From: Nilaparvata lugens
Taxonomy: Eukaryota > Arthropoda > Insecta > Hemiptera > Delphacidae
Direction: 5' to 3'
DNA: 64,000 bases
Assembly: GCF_014356525.2 (NCBI RefSeq)
Contig: NC_052505.1
Span: 9,984,171-10,048,170 of the forward strand
Position 1 is the first letter of the stretch, and the number at the start of each line of letters is the position of its first letter. Below the pieces are notes generated by a model. That model was not told the origin of the DNA and did not search any database. It worked only from the letters and a program-made list of their open reading frames with translations. Made by a program: the position numbers and the translations under genes. This document shows, piece by piece, positions 23,111-34,900 of the stretch.

Positions 23111-24054
23111 TCACTTTACTTTTCCTTACTTTACTTTATCTGGCTCTACAGTCCTGGGTGGACCTTGGCCTCCTCTACATGACGCCTCCATACATCCCGC
23201 TCTTGTGCTCCCTGCCGCCAGTTCGCCACACCTAGCACACGGAGATCTTCCACCACATCGCTGATCCATCTTCTTCTTGGCCTTTCTCTTTTTCGGGTGC
23301 CCATCATCCTTTCATCAAGCAGCTTTTGTGGTACTCTTTCATCACTCATTCTTACCACGTGACCAAGCCATTCTATTCTTTTTGCTTTGATACACCTTAT
23401 AATATTTCTTTCGCCAATTGCCTCATCAATCTCATTGTTAAATCTGGCTCTCCAGTTTCCTTCAACGCAGACTGGTCCCCATATCCTCCTGTACATCTTT
23501 CTCTCGAAAGACCTCAACGCTCTTTCATCTCTATTTAAAATGGTCCACGTTTCAGCTCCATAAGTCACAACCAGCCTTATCAATGTTTTGTACATCTTTA
23601 CCTTGGTTTGCCTAGAAATCAGTCTGCTTTTGAAAATTTTCTGATTAGCATAATATGCCCGATTGCCCATCATAATTCGAGTGGAGATTTCATGACTAGT
23701 TTTATTATTAGCTGTCAGTGTTACTCCCAAGTATTTAAACTCGCTGACGCCTTCCACTTCACAATCGTCTTCTATTTTCAAGTTTCTAATCAGTCTTCTT
23801 CTTTCATCTGCTGACATTCGCATGTACTTGGTCTTACCTACATTTATTTCAAGGCCTAAAACTGTAGCTTCCTCCTTGAGTGTGCAAAACATTTCTTTCA
23901 GGCTATGCTCATTCCTTGCTAACAAAACAATATCGTCCGCATAGGCCATAGCTTGGCAGGTTCTATTTATTATTGTTCGTGTCGTACCCAACTTCTGCAG
24001 TGTTTTTTCCAGCACTAAATTGAAAAGAGTAGCGGAAAGAGCGTCTCCTTACCT
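23111..24054 (-). pseudogene. LINE reverse transcriptase 3' part, copy 1 (intact 289-codon frame)
   Basis: The frame 24015-23146 (-) holds the reverse transcriptase catalytic motif MAYADDIVLLAR at residues 23-34, then GLEINVGKTKYM, a thumb region with TYGAETWTI, and a C-terminal domain with RIEWLGHVVRMSDERVPQ, ending EEAKVHPGL. Just upstream the same frame reads GDALSATLFNLVLE, so the copy is cut inside the palm domain and lacks the endonuclease and first RT motifs. The 3' end has a TAAAG-type microsatellite tail (mirrored at 23111-23140). The clade is probably RTE/I-like, which is uncertain. It cannot be autonomous. Confidence 0.9.
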
Positions 24055-24335
24055 AAGGTAGCCGTACACCATTATAAAATTCGGTCAGCAGTTATTCACT
24101 ATCACTAGAATAATCAATGAGAAACGTGAGGTAGAGTAATGTAATCTTAAAATCACTTCGCTTATATGGGCTTAATGTAATCTTGTTTAAAGTTTCAAAG
24201 GAAAACTCATCAAAAACTTTATACAATGAATTTGACAAACATTATCAATGATCTCTCTATAGCCCTCATAATTCCTCCTCACAGCAGATGAGGAACTACC
24301 TCAAAGATGTGAACCACCTAAAAGTTCAGTGAAAC

Positions 24336-25278
24336 TCACTTTACTTTTCCTTACTTTACTTTATCTGGCTCTACAGTCCTGGGTGGACCTTGGCCTCCTC
24401 TACATGACGCCTCCATACATCCCGCTCTTGTGCTCCCTGCCGCCAGTTCGCCACACCTAGCACACGGAGATCTTCCACCACATCGCTGATCCATCTTCTT
24501 CTTGGCCTTTCTCTTTTTCGGGTGCCCATCATCCTTTCATCAAGCAGCTTTTGTGGTACTCTTTCATCACTCATTCTTACCACGTGACCAAGCCATTCTA
24601 TTCTTTTTGCTTTGATACACCTTATAATATTTCTTTCGCCAATTGCCTCATCAATCTCATTGTTAAATCTGGCTCTCCAGTTTCCTTCAACGCAGACTGG
24701 TCCCCATATCCTCCTGTACATCTTTCTCTCGAAAGACCTCAACGCTCTTTCATCTCTATTTAAAATGGTCCACGTTTCAGCTCCATAAGTCACAACCAGC
24801 CTTATCAATGTTTTGTACATCTTTACCTTGGTTTGCCTAGAAATCAGTCTGCTTTTGAAAATTTTCTGATTAGCATAATATGCCCGATTGCCCATCATAA
24901 TTCGAGTGGAGATTTCATGACTAGTTTATTATTAGCTGTCAGTGTTACTCCCAAGTATTTAAACTCGCTGACGCCTTCCACTTCACAATCGTCTTCTATT
25001 TTCAAGTTTCTAATCAGTCTTCTTCTTTCATCTGCTGACATTCGCATGTACTTGGTCTTACCTACATTTATTTCAAGGCCTAAAACTGTAGCTTCCTCCT
25101 TGAGTGTGCAAAACATTTCTTTCAGGCTATGCTCATTCCTTGCTAACAAAACAATATCGTCCGCATAGGCCATAGCTTGGCAGGTTCTATTTATTATTGT
25201 TCGTGTCGTACCCAACTTCTGCAGTGTTTTTTCCAGCACTAAATTGAAAAGAGTAGCGGAAAGAGCGTCTCCTTACCT
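24336..25278 (-). pseudogene. LINE reverse transcriptase 3' part, copy 2 (frameshifted)
   Basis: Nearly the same as 23111-24054. One T is missing from the run at about 24925 (copy 1 has ACTAGTTTTATTATT, copy 2 ACTAGTTTATTATT). This breaks the frame into 25239-24895 and 24898-24371. All motifs are still present across the two frames, including YADD. Copy 1 keeps the frame, so the deletion postdates the duplication. Confidence 0.9.
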
Positions 25279-25559
25279 AAGGTAGCCGTACACCACTATA
25301 AAATTCGGTCAGCAGTTATTCACTATCACTAGAATAATCAATGAGAAACGTGAGGTAGAGTAATGTAATCTTAAAATCACTTCGCTTATATGGGCTTAAT
25401 GTAATCTTGTTTAAAGTTTCAAAGGAAAACTCATCAAAAACTTCATACAATGAACTTGACAAACATTATCAATGATCTCTCTATTGCCCTCATAATTCCT
25501 CCTCACAGCAGATGAGGAACCACCTCAAAGATGAGAGCCACCTAAAAGTTCAGTGAAAC

Positions 25560-25642
25560 ATTGGTCCATAAATCCTTCAGAAATATATTTAGGCCCGTAT
25601 GATCAATACCAGTTCGAATCTCATGAACCTTCAGAGAATTTA
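25560..25642. other. Flank of the tandem array
   Basis: Unique sequence starting ATTGGTCCATAAATCC directly after the third A block. Nothing else seen. Confidence 0.4.
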
Positions 25643-25801
25643 ATTCTAAAATGAAGTTCAGTAACTATTTTGTCTAAAACAGACACAAAAAATCAGGAGA
25701 CAAACAGCTATCTTTATTCGTTTTGTCTCCTCTAAATTCTGATTTGTTAGGTTTGAGCGCCTTTTAGACGAAAAAGTTACTGAACACTTCTACTTTAGAA
25801 T
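25643..25801. repeat. Foldback MITE, 159 bp
   Basis: The left arm, ATTCTAAAATGAAGTTCAGT..AACTATTTTGTCTAAAA, is mirrored at the right by TTTTAGACGAAAAAGTTACT..GAACACTTCTACTTTAGAAT. The inner arms share GGAGACAAA/TTTGTCTCC. No coding capacity. Confidence 0.8.
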
Positions 25802-28374
25802 GAAATTTTCTACAATATTACATAATTCAAAATACCATTCAGCGATAAGGTAACATATTTATGTCCAAACTTTGAAGTTCAAAAAGTTTGGTTTTTAGGA
25901 TATTTAGCCCATTAACTCAATAATCATCAAAGTAACAAGCTTATAACTGGTTCCATTGGATTTCTCAGCTAATTTCGCATAAGAATTGATCACTCAAGTA
26001 CCTTCCTTAATAAGGCCGTCACAAAATAATAAAATTGAAAATCTGAAGAAAAATATGAAATTTTCCGCCATCATTATCTCGGTTAAAAAAACATTCAATA
26101 GGTAACTATATTTACTGGTATTATTTTTGTTTCTTTATTTTGATGTAAGAAAGCACCCGAATAAGCTTTTCCGTCTATTTCAGAAGCACTCTGTTATAGA
26201 GATTGGTCCACAGATATACTATATCATTGACTGAATCTATTTACCGATGAGGACAATCAGTGCAAAGCTGCTTGCAATATACATCCGCATTTGATATCAT
26301 AATTAGCTATACGTTTAGTTTCATCCAAGTCGTATATTCATATCGTTGGCTACACTATTTTTTTTTCAAAAATGTTGAATTGCATCAATTATTTCTTCAG
26401 TAGAACAAATCTAAATCAAATTAAATCAAATCAATTTATTCCTCTTTATAAATACATATTACAAAAAAATATTGTAGAATGCGTTATAGGAAATGTTCTT
26501 CACATAGACTATGATGCCTGTGTGCGAGGAACTTGAAGAACGACCAATTAGCAGATGGCTCCCATCTATTAAACGTGGATACTTAATTAAGAAAAATGTT
26601 TTTGATATTGTTGAATGGAAGCGAACTGGTCTATAAAACTGTACAGTGCTCTACTTTTTAGTTTTGACAGCTGTAGATAATAGCACTGCAGTAGGAATGC
26701 CTCTCCTAGCCTTCTAGCAGGCTATAATAGTATTTCTCGGTAACTTTAAGACACAGGAAACAAGGTGAATTACTTTCTGAGTACGGATTACAAGTATGCC
26801 GTTAATAAGTGGCAATGTCTCAATTAACGCAGACGAGAAAGTAGTCATAACTCGAATCTTTGTTTACGAAGGTGTAATCCACCGAACAACTGTACAAATC
26901 ACAGGTTGATTAGGTGGAAAGGTGACACATACGATACTGTGAAGTGGTTGATGGCTTATGTTCTGAATAACAGGCATTTTTAGAAGGAACTAAACTAAGC
27001 GGAGAAAGTGAGACGATGACACATACAGTGGAATCTCCTTGTGGAAAACTAATAGAAGTCAAGTACGGTACAAAGAAATATTGATGCTCTGATAATTATT
27101 GGGAAATGAATAGACCACCAATATTGTCGAGGTAATTCAAGCGAGGAGTTGTACGAAAACAAATTCAGAATAAAGAAAGTTCAGGATATGATAGGTTGAA
27201 TGAACAGGATTTTTGCTATAAGGAAAACTAGTCGTGTGAGGTTTCCCGCGCGACAAAAAGTGCCCTCAGCCGGTTGACCACTGAACTCAACATTATAGAA
27301 TAGCATAAGCTGATTTTCTCTATGACTAAACCAAAGAGGATGGGTATAGGTATCTCCGTTTCTTGTATTCCTTGTATTACGGTATTATTCTGAGCATAGT
27401 GAAGAAAAATGACTAACTATTCCAACAAATGATAGCTGAAGTTTGGTCACCAAAGCAATTACGTCTCCATAACATCGGTACAGCTAGACATCACAAATCC
27501 ACGTCTCGAGAAACGTATTGTTAACGGTATCATTAACTTTCTTCTAAAGTCAATATTCCATTACGTTCACGGATGTCACCACAATCAGAGAAAGTTTATG
27601 CGGTCATTTTAGGATAAAACCTATTTAAGGGTTCTAAGTGTGTGTGAAAATCGTCTGCGCCACTAATAGCTGACAGTTTCTCTGTCCCGCTGATCTTTTC
27701 AGCAGCCTTTGTGCGGCAGAGAGGCCATTAACTGAACGGACAACGCATGACGGAATCATGGCCAAGGCCTGATGCCCATCATCAGCCTCACAACAGCTCA
27801 GCCAAAGCAAAGCTTCCTATTGGACCGTAAAATACACCTCTCAACTCATAAACACTATATCTGTTCCTTCAAACATTAATGGATCTATTCAATCACAATA
27901 TGACACTGCTTCAGATAGCAGCTTTCAACTGAAATATTTGTAAAAAAATCTTTAGTTACGTACAGGATAATAGTTGAGATATGATTCACGATTGGCAACT
28001 ACAGCTAAAGTAATGTTCCTGGGTATAAAAATCGAAAGTTACATATAGATAATTGAATTCCTGAGATATGATTTTAGTAGTAGCAGCAACTAGATCAAAC
28101 ATGTTTTTGTGAGGAGAGATTCGCAGCATACGGTACTTCTGGATAATGGATTATAGTGCAAATACTTTCAATTTATGTACTCGATAGATTTGTTTGGATT
28201 GAAAATCTAATAGAATAAGTACCGCTATACACGGTCAGTATTACATACGACAATATTTCTTATTGTATTTTTTCTTTAGGGCTACTTTTGTCTATAAATA
28301 AAAATATAAATCTAATTGACTTGATAATGACATCATATATAGCTAAAAAATTTTGTGACTAAATAATTTTAAAA
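25802..28374. other. Unassigned DNA
   Basis: No long open frame and no splice-bounded exon recognised. ATTAAATCAAATCAATTTAT near 26418 resembles LINE 3' sequence. A GC-richer patch at 27640-27830 has no supported coding frame. Part of this may be intron or upstream DNA of the mucin-like gene. Confidence 0.4.
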
Positions 28375-28853
28375 AGTTATTATTATTAAACGAAAATCCA
28401 AATTAAATGCTGTAATTCACCCCGAAGACTTCTGCTACTGCAAATTTTGACAACAGGGTAAACAGCTAGATGGAAATTCAATGAGCGCTACTATTCAAAA
28501 ATTATTCGTTAATCAATTATTTCATAATTATTTGTTAAATAATTTAATAATTATTAGGTTTTGAATATAACATACCTTATAGGGTATAAACCTAATATGA
28601 TTAGGTTTTGATCAGTAGTAATTTTTGAATAATTATTTGTTAAATAATTTAATAACTATTTGTCAAATAATTTTTGAATAGTAGCGCTCATCGAATTTCC
28701 TTCTAGCTGTTTACCCTGTTGTCAATATTTACAAGTAGCAGAAGTCTTCGGGGTGAATTACAGCATTTAATTTGGATTTTCGTTAAATAATAATAATTAA
28801 TTCATTAGCATTTGAATAATTGCAATATCTCAGTAATTCCATCTGTAGAATTT
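28375..28853. repeat. Foldback family A, large copy with long AT-rich spacer
   Basis: The left arm at 28377-28506 and right arm at 28671-28800 are inverted repeats of the family consensus. The outer right flank to 28853 matches the inverse of the left flank at 18487. The 165-bp spacer has repeated TAATTATTTGTTAAATAATT motifs and no T-arm-like loop. Confidence 0.85.
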
Positions 28854-29559
28854 CAAAAAGGGTACTTAGTTTTCTATTTTTATTCATAGACAAATTTTTA
28901 ATATCATGAAACCAATGACATGATGCAAATGCAGTGGGCTACTGGAAGTGTGCTGAAATAAAGAAAAATGTATCATACATATCAAGGATATAACACATGA
29001 ATGGAAAGAATTAAATTTTGTGGATCAAGTTTCATAATAAGGGTTGGATTGGGCATAAGGAATGGGATGGACTGATTCTAGAACAGGATTGAAATTATTG
29101 TTCTCCATATTCACAAGTAGTCAACTTTACTCACAGTAACTCAGACTTTTGTTCCATTAGCAAAAATTTAAGCTAGAATTTGGGAGATTAAATACAGGAC
29201 ATTCCTGTAAGAACATGATAGTAGAGAATATCATGGAGCTTAAAAGTTTTGTACACTCTTGATATCCGTGACACTTGACACCCAATTCTGTAATGAAAAT
29301 AAAACGAATTTTGCCCAGTTTGGCACGGAAACCTCAAGGAAATGTACGCTTCATCCATAAAAGAACAACAAGGGACGATAATATAATGATACGTTTAGGT
29401 ATGTTTTTGTATGAAAACTAGGGCCTTGTTTAATATTGAGTGAGGTAATTTCTAGAGAGCACCAACAAATGACATGTATGGGTTAACTGTATTCTCGAAG
29501 CCAATAATACGTGTTTGCAGCCTCTATTAAATGAATGTTTTCGTTTAGCCGGCCGTTTT
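28854..29559. other. Unassigned AT-rich DNA
   Basis: Nothing recognised. Confidence 0.4.
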
Positions 29560-29901
29560 GAAGCTAACCACCGTTGTTCAACAGACATCAACATCTGTCC
29601 AGCTCGAGATGCAAACATCTCCCATCCTCTGCGATCGGATGCAAACCAGAAGACCCAGTCGCATTAGCATAACCGTTGCATGGACTGAAGGCAGGCCCTG
29701 TCCCATCTCCCATCCAAAGTGGATCGATTGCAACTGTCTAAAAGTCACCAGATTCAATTCATCCAACTCGAAATCCGTTCCCTCAACAGGACAAAATTGA
29801 AGCAACATAAATCCACGAATGTCGACTTGTCTAAATGACCAATGCCTCCCACGTTCCCACATAACAGGCCGTTGCTTCTGCGAAACTTCAATTTCCGTCA
29901 A
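29560..29901 (-). other. GC-richer island with open frames on both strands; possible exon
   Basis: Open on both strands for over 240 bases: 29901-29578 (-, 107 codons) and 29558-29800 (+, 80 codons). The minus frame has a protein-like composition with few low-complexity runs, e.g. FDELDELNLV-type segments around the middle. I recognise no domain, and splice sites are not clear. It could be an unidentified exon, a domesticated fragment or an old element. Confidence 0.25.
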
Positions 29902-30104
29902 TAGATTTGCTGGTCAAGTTATAAATTTCCCTACTGACTATAGTGAGATTCTAGTTATAAAGTCAGTGGAAAAGATAGGACGTAAGTGTTTCCAAGTTTC
30001 ATATTTCCACTGTCTTCTGTAGTAGATAGCTGTGATTCAAGTTATATATCAACAACAATATTATAGAATAGAAACTTCATTTGTTACGAAAACACAGACA
30101 ATAT
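29902..30104. other. Unassigned DNA
   Basis: Nothing recognised. Confidence 0.4.
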
Positions 30105-30360
30105 ACAGATGTAAATTATTGAGATATTGCAATTATTCAAATGCTAATGAATTAATTATTATTATTAAACGAAAATCCAAATTAAATGCTGTAATTCACC
30201 TTTTGCTACTTCAAATTACGCAAAAATGTTCCAATTAATGGTGATTTGAGTGTGATATTTTTGGCTTTTATTCTGTTTCTAACCGTCAAAATTTAAAATT
30301 CTTAGTTTTCGTTGTTTTTTAGTGAAAATGGACTAAATTTTAGGAAAGTGAAGCTTATGT
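30105..30360. repeat. Family A fragment followed by the 14.5-kb repeat
   Basis: 30105-30203 is the left flank and arm start of foldback family A (ATTGAGATATTGCAATTATT, then AAACGAAAATCCAAATTAAA). 30292-30360 repeats the block at 14514-14580 containing GTGAAAATGGACTAAATTT. They lie 90 bases apart. Confidence 0.7.
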
Positions 30361-31648
30361 TGGCGTTACACTTTCATGATCATATGAGCAAAAGGAAACG
30401 TGTTACACTGGCATGGCTAGGCCTACTGCATGCCCTTGAACGTAATTAAATCTTCAGCGAACTACTTTTCATGCCTACCCGGGTGCACGAGAACTCTATT
30501 CTAGTAATTGAAGAAAGAAAATTTCTCATAAGAGCTGATGTCTCTGATACTGGTAACCAGTAATCCAAACTTGCAGAACAGTTTTCTACTCATTTAGTTT
30601 AGTTTTTTTGTCATCTCCCGATCATATTATTGTTTATCATGATTCGTGCCCGTTGATAGATGGATAAATTGATAAACAAAAGATGAATAAAGCTGTAAAC
30701 TGTTGATACTTTATATACCATACATGAATATATTCTGAAAACCTAATATCATTTTTCACAACCATCACTTATCAATTGTTTTTCTCGATTGCTCTTCAGT
30801 TGTTAATTCTGCGTCAAAAAATGCATTAGTCGAGTGAATTAATTATTCAATAATGTCCATAAATTGGATTCCATAATTACTCATTTATGAAGAGAGCATT
30901 TCAAAATCTGGGGCTTCGAATATTATCAATTAGAACATGATAGGTACTTATGTATGTAAATGTTTTAATATCCAAGTGTGAAGTTATTTCAGCTGAACTG
31001 GTAAATTTAAAATCAAATGGTGTACCTAATAATTGTGTTAAAAACAGGTTTATAGTTTTGAAGGTCTTTTCAAAGTACCTATTGTTTTAAAATATGTTCT
31101 AGAAACATGAAGCAATTCATGATAATAAATCATCATATGCTACAAGATGTGACATGGCATGAGATAATCTAAGAACTCTGAAATATTTATTACAATTTTT
31201 GTTGATCACTGTTGCCAACAATTGGATGCAGTGCAACAAATTTCACAAAACACACAATATAACAATGCTTTTATCTCGAATTTACATTCAAACGTGATTT
31301 TCAATCATGTATTATTGTCACCTGATATAATACAAAATCTCAGTTGAATAAATACATATTATCATAGATTAAGACACAATTGTTTCTAATTGTTCAATTC
31401 TGTGTTGTTGTGAAGGTGATGTTGTAGTGAATATTCATATTAAATTGGAACTACTTGATATTGTCGAAACCACTGATTTATTGGAACAATCTGAGATATT
31501 ACTTTAGGTTGTTACACCTTTTACTTTTTAACACCATTTACACCAACATAATATAGTATCTCAAATTGTTTTAATAAACGAGTGGTTTTGATAATGTCAA
31601 ATAGTTTTCATTCAATAATTAATGTTGAACAAAAAGAGTACTACCGAA
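30361..31648. other. Unassigned AT-rich DNA, probable 5' intron of the mucin-like gene
   Basis: No open frame of note. Its position directly upstream of a splice acceptor at 31970 suggests intron sequence, but no donor was located. Confidence 0.4.
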
Positions 31649-31862
31649 ACCGGTATCTCGATTTTTAATAAATCTGTGGTTTGACAATAGAATATAATAG
31701 AATTTTATTGATAATTATTACAAGGCTATTTCCTATTGTAGCATAAAGTTTACAAACCATTTTTGATTTACAGTACTTAGATTTAACAGTATGTAGTCTT
31801 TCAATTCAGTATGGATAACTACGTCAAGATCACATTCACAATTGATCAGAAAGAAATTATTG
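31649..31862 (+). repeat. Dispersed repeat family C, copy interrupted by about 105 bp
   Basis: 31649-31688 and about 31794-31862 match 7924-8036 in order. The intervening stretch starts just after GACAATA and is absent from the other copy, so it is an insertion here or a deletion there. The repeat lies just upstream of the coding exon of the mucin-like gene. Confidence 0.65.
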
Positions 31863-31948
31863 ATATATGGAAATTTTCTTTGATAAAGTTGATAAACATG
31901 TTGGAATAGTAGGCTATCTATTTATTTTTGAGATTGAACCATTGGTAA

Positions 31949-31970
31949 TTTTTGTTTGTCTTCTTTACAG
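31949..31970 (+). promoter_or_regulatory. Splice acceptor before the mucin-like coding exon
   Basis: A pyrimidine-rich stretch ending TTTGTCTTCTTTACAG is followed by ATTGAAGATG. The ATG at 31978 lies 8 bases into the exon. This sets the translation start and implies at least one upstream noncoding exon. Confidence 0.8.
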
Positions 31971-31977
31971 ATTGAAG

Positions 31978-34900
31978 ATGACGTGCAACTGCTGCTCACC
32001 AGTGGTTGTTAGCATCCTGCTTGTTTTCACCACAATTCTGAGTTCAGCATTAGTGGAGTGCTCTGCAAATGGCACCGACATCCAGGAGGCATCGGTGGAG
32101 GAGGTTCCGAACCCCACCATGACCATAGAACGCGCTGACGTCACGGACTACCGGCCACCGGGCTACTACCCGTTCCACAACGGAGAGCCGTTCTTCATGG
32201 AGAAAGACCCGGTGACCGGAGTGGTCGACTTCAACAAGAAGACAAACGCCGTCACGTCGGGATATCACAGTAAGTCAGTGGAGTTCACGTCTGCCTCCAA
32301 GCAGGACAGAGTGTTGGACGAGCAGAGAGCCAACAACAGCACCGACAGTGATTATTACGAAGATGAAGAGGTGGCCATCGAGCCTCAAGACTTCAAAGAG
32401 GACGAAATCGACAGAAAAGATGGCAACATAGAAGGTGATTCAGGTTACAGACCTAATGATCTCTTCAAAAACAACCCTTACAAGATTTCACCAGATCTCC
32501 ATCAATTTCTCAACCTTCCAGTTCATTACAGCTCTAGTGATAAGTTCCCACTGATTTCTAGTTCGTATGCTAACACAAAGATTCAAGGAACTGGTGGTAA
32601 TAGAAACAACAGCAACGGATACAGCAACCACAAGTATGTGACAACAAGTAGCACTCAATCACCATCATATTACACAATGTGGCACACATCGTCTACTAGC
32701 ACACCAAAACCAACAACAACTCAAAGACAAGTCACAACAACAACAACAACTCAAAGACAAGTCACAACAACGACAACAACAACTCCACCCCCTCGCAGCA
32801 CATCTACTACCATCAAATACTACTCAACTACATCAGCCAAGGATCCATATTCTGAATACCAAGAAGGGGAAGATCTCGCTTATTCAGATTACGACCTGGA
32901 ATATGACCAGCAAAGTTCGTACACTCAACCACATAGTACTCCATCAACTGTATTGTATTCTAAGTACCCCACTACGTACCATGGCAAAGTTACAACAGGC
33001 AAATCAACTACTATTAAAATGTATGATGAAGAGACAGAAGATGATGTTAGCATAGTAACATCATTACCAATTGATGAGTATTTCTATTCTAAAGATACAG
33101 CAAGTATTAGTAGTAGTAGTAGTAGTACTACTAGTAGCACAACTACACCTTCAACTACGATCACTACCACACAAAAACCAACAACAGAGCAACACAGAGA
33201 GACTACTACACCTGTTCGAACCACACAGACAACAACAACCACTTTCCTGCCAACCAGTAGTTCATCAAAGCCAAGTACAAAAACTACAGAAAGACCTACA
33301 ACTATCAAGCCAATCTCAACAACTCAAGAAGACTACAAACCAATCCAAAATAATGTTTACAATAATTATTATGGATCTCAGGGCTCATTCAGTCCAATGA
33401 CAGAAGAACCTTTCAGACCAATATTTGGACCAATTGAGTCCTCACCGTCATCACAAGTTCCTGTAAAACATCACCAACACAATGAAATCAAGTCTACAGC
33501 AAAACCTTATTTCGAATATCATGCACCAGTTCAAGAGCAACCTATTCCATCAGCAAATCAAGGGAAAATAGAATTTGTTGAAAGAATCCCTGTTGAAGAA
33601 GAAGCAAGTACTGTATACAAGAAACCTCCACAGCATACACAAATTCAAGAGCCTTCAAGGCCACAGCCCTCTTATGTTTATCCAAAATATCCACAAGAGA
33701 ATGTGAATAAGCCTCAATTCTCAAACCAGAATTCAGAACAAACTCATATTCCTAATGAAAATACAAATATTAAGCCTTTGCATGAAACTACACACTATGG
33801 AAGACCTCAGCCTACAGGACCAATTCATTCAGTATCTAAAATTCCACCAGCAGAAGCACCAGCCAGACATCCTCCTCAGAAACGTCCACCTTTCATACGA
33901 TTACCAGAAGATAATCAGTCACAATTCCAACTTAAAAAACACGCAAATGTATCAATAGTTAAAATCCCAAGACCAGAAATCCCCATGCAACCTCATCAAA
34001 GACCGATTCCAGGTCTTGTCTCACCTGCCCACAATAAGCAGCCATCTCAACAAACTGTTAAATTCAACACTCCACCTAAACAGGATAATCATTATATAAA
34101 GATCCCAATGAACCAAGAGAATCCTAGTTATTCTCTCCAAACATCATTCTCTATTGGCTCGCCTTCAGAGCATCCTGGAGACAAGGATATACCTCTCTCT
34201 AGGCCAGGACAGGGTGTAGGAGTAGGACAAATTCTATTTCCAGATGATACACCAGATCACAGTCTGACTGCATCATCAGACGGCCACAAAAAAGAGACAA
34301 TTATCAAAGGAAGACCACAAAACCCTCGACCTTACATTACCACAACTTACAGTCAAAACATCAATCCTCAGTCTCAGCCTTCTCCTATTCTACCACAGAG
34401 GCCACAGAGAGTTCCTATTCCAGATTTGAGGCCTCCTAAGCCAGGTGGTGATGTGTATCCTAGGCCACATTGGGAAAATCATGGAAAACCTCCCTTGATT
34501 TTCAATTCAAACCAAAAGCAAGAAATACCAGTTTCTTCTTTTTCAACAATGAACCGAGTAAAACAGGAGCCACCACATGGACAAAGGCATGACCTTCCCA
34601 ATATTCTACCTCAGTTCAGGCCAAATGCGAAAGTAGGTGTGAATGAGTACCCAATGAATATAGGAATGCCCAATGAGAGGCCAGTGAGGGAGCCAATGGA
34701 CACATTGCAGCCGCCTCCTCTTCCTCAGCCACAACATTTGAGGGCAAACAGAAATGATGATGATGTGAGCTTCCTTTTCACGGAGGATACAAGTATGGAA
34801 AAATCTCTCAGTGAGAAAAACTCAACAAAGTCTACATACTACGCTAGAAATGGACCACAAGCAACTAGCAGAGTGACCACCTTACAAATGATGCAGCAAA

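Larger units (their letters stand above)
22831..25559. repeat. Tandem array A-B-A-B-A, unit about 1225 bp
   Basis: Block A (about 281 bp, starting AAGGTAGCCGTACACCA) occurs at 22831, 24055 and 25279. Block B (about 944 bp, a LINE 3' fragment on the minus strand) fills the two gaps at about 23111-24054 and 24336-25278. Copies are near-identical, differing by scattered substitutions and single-base indels, so the amplification is recent. The array ends with a third A. An assembly artefact is possible, but the scattered differences argue against a simple duplicated read. Confidence 0.9.

Noticed and set aside
31867..31977. Upstream start for the mucin-like protein adding 37 residues
   Set aside because: The extension reads through a strong splice acceptor, and the internal Met gives a proper signal peptide.
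33071..33400. Alternative-frame open segments inside the mucin-like gene
   Set aside because: Low-complexity ACA/CAA repeats keep several frames open; the main 1343-codon frame explains them.
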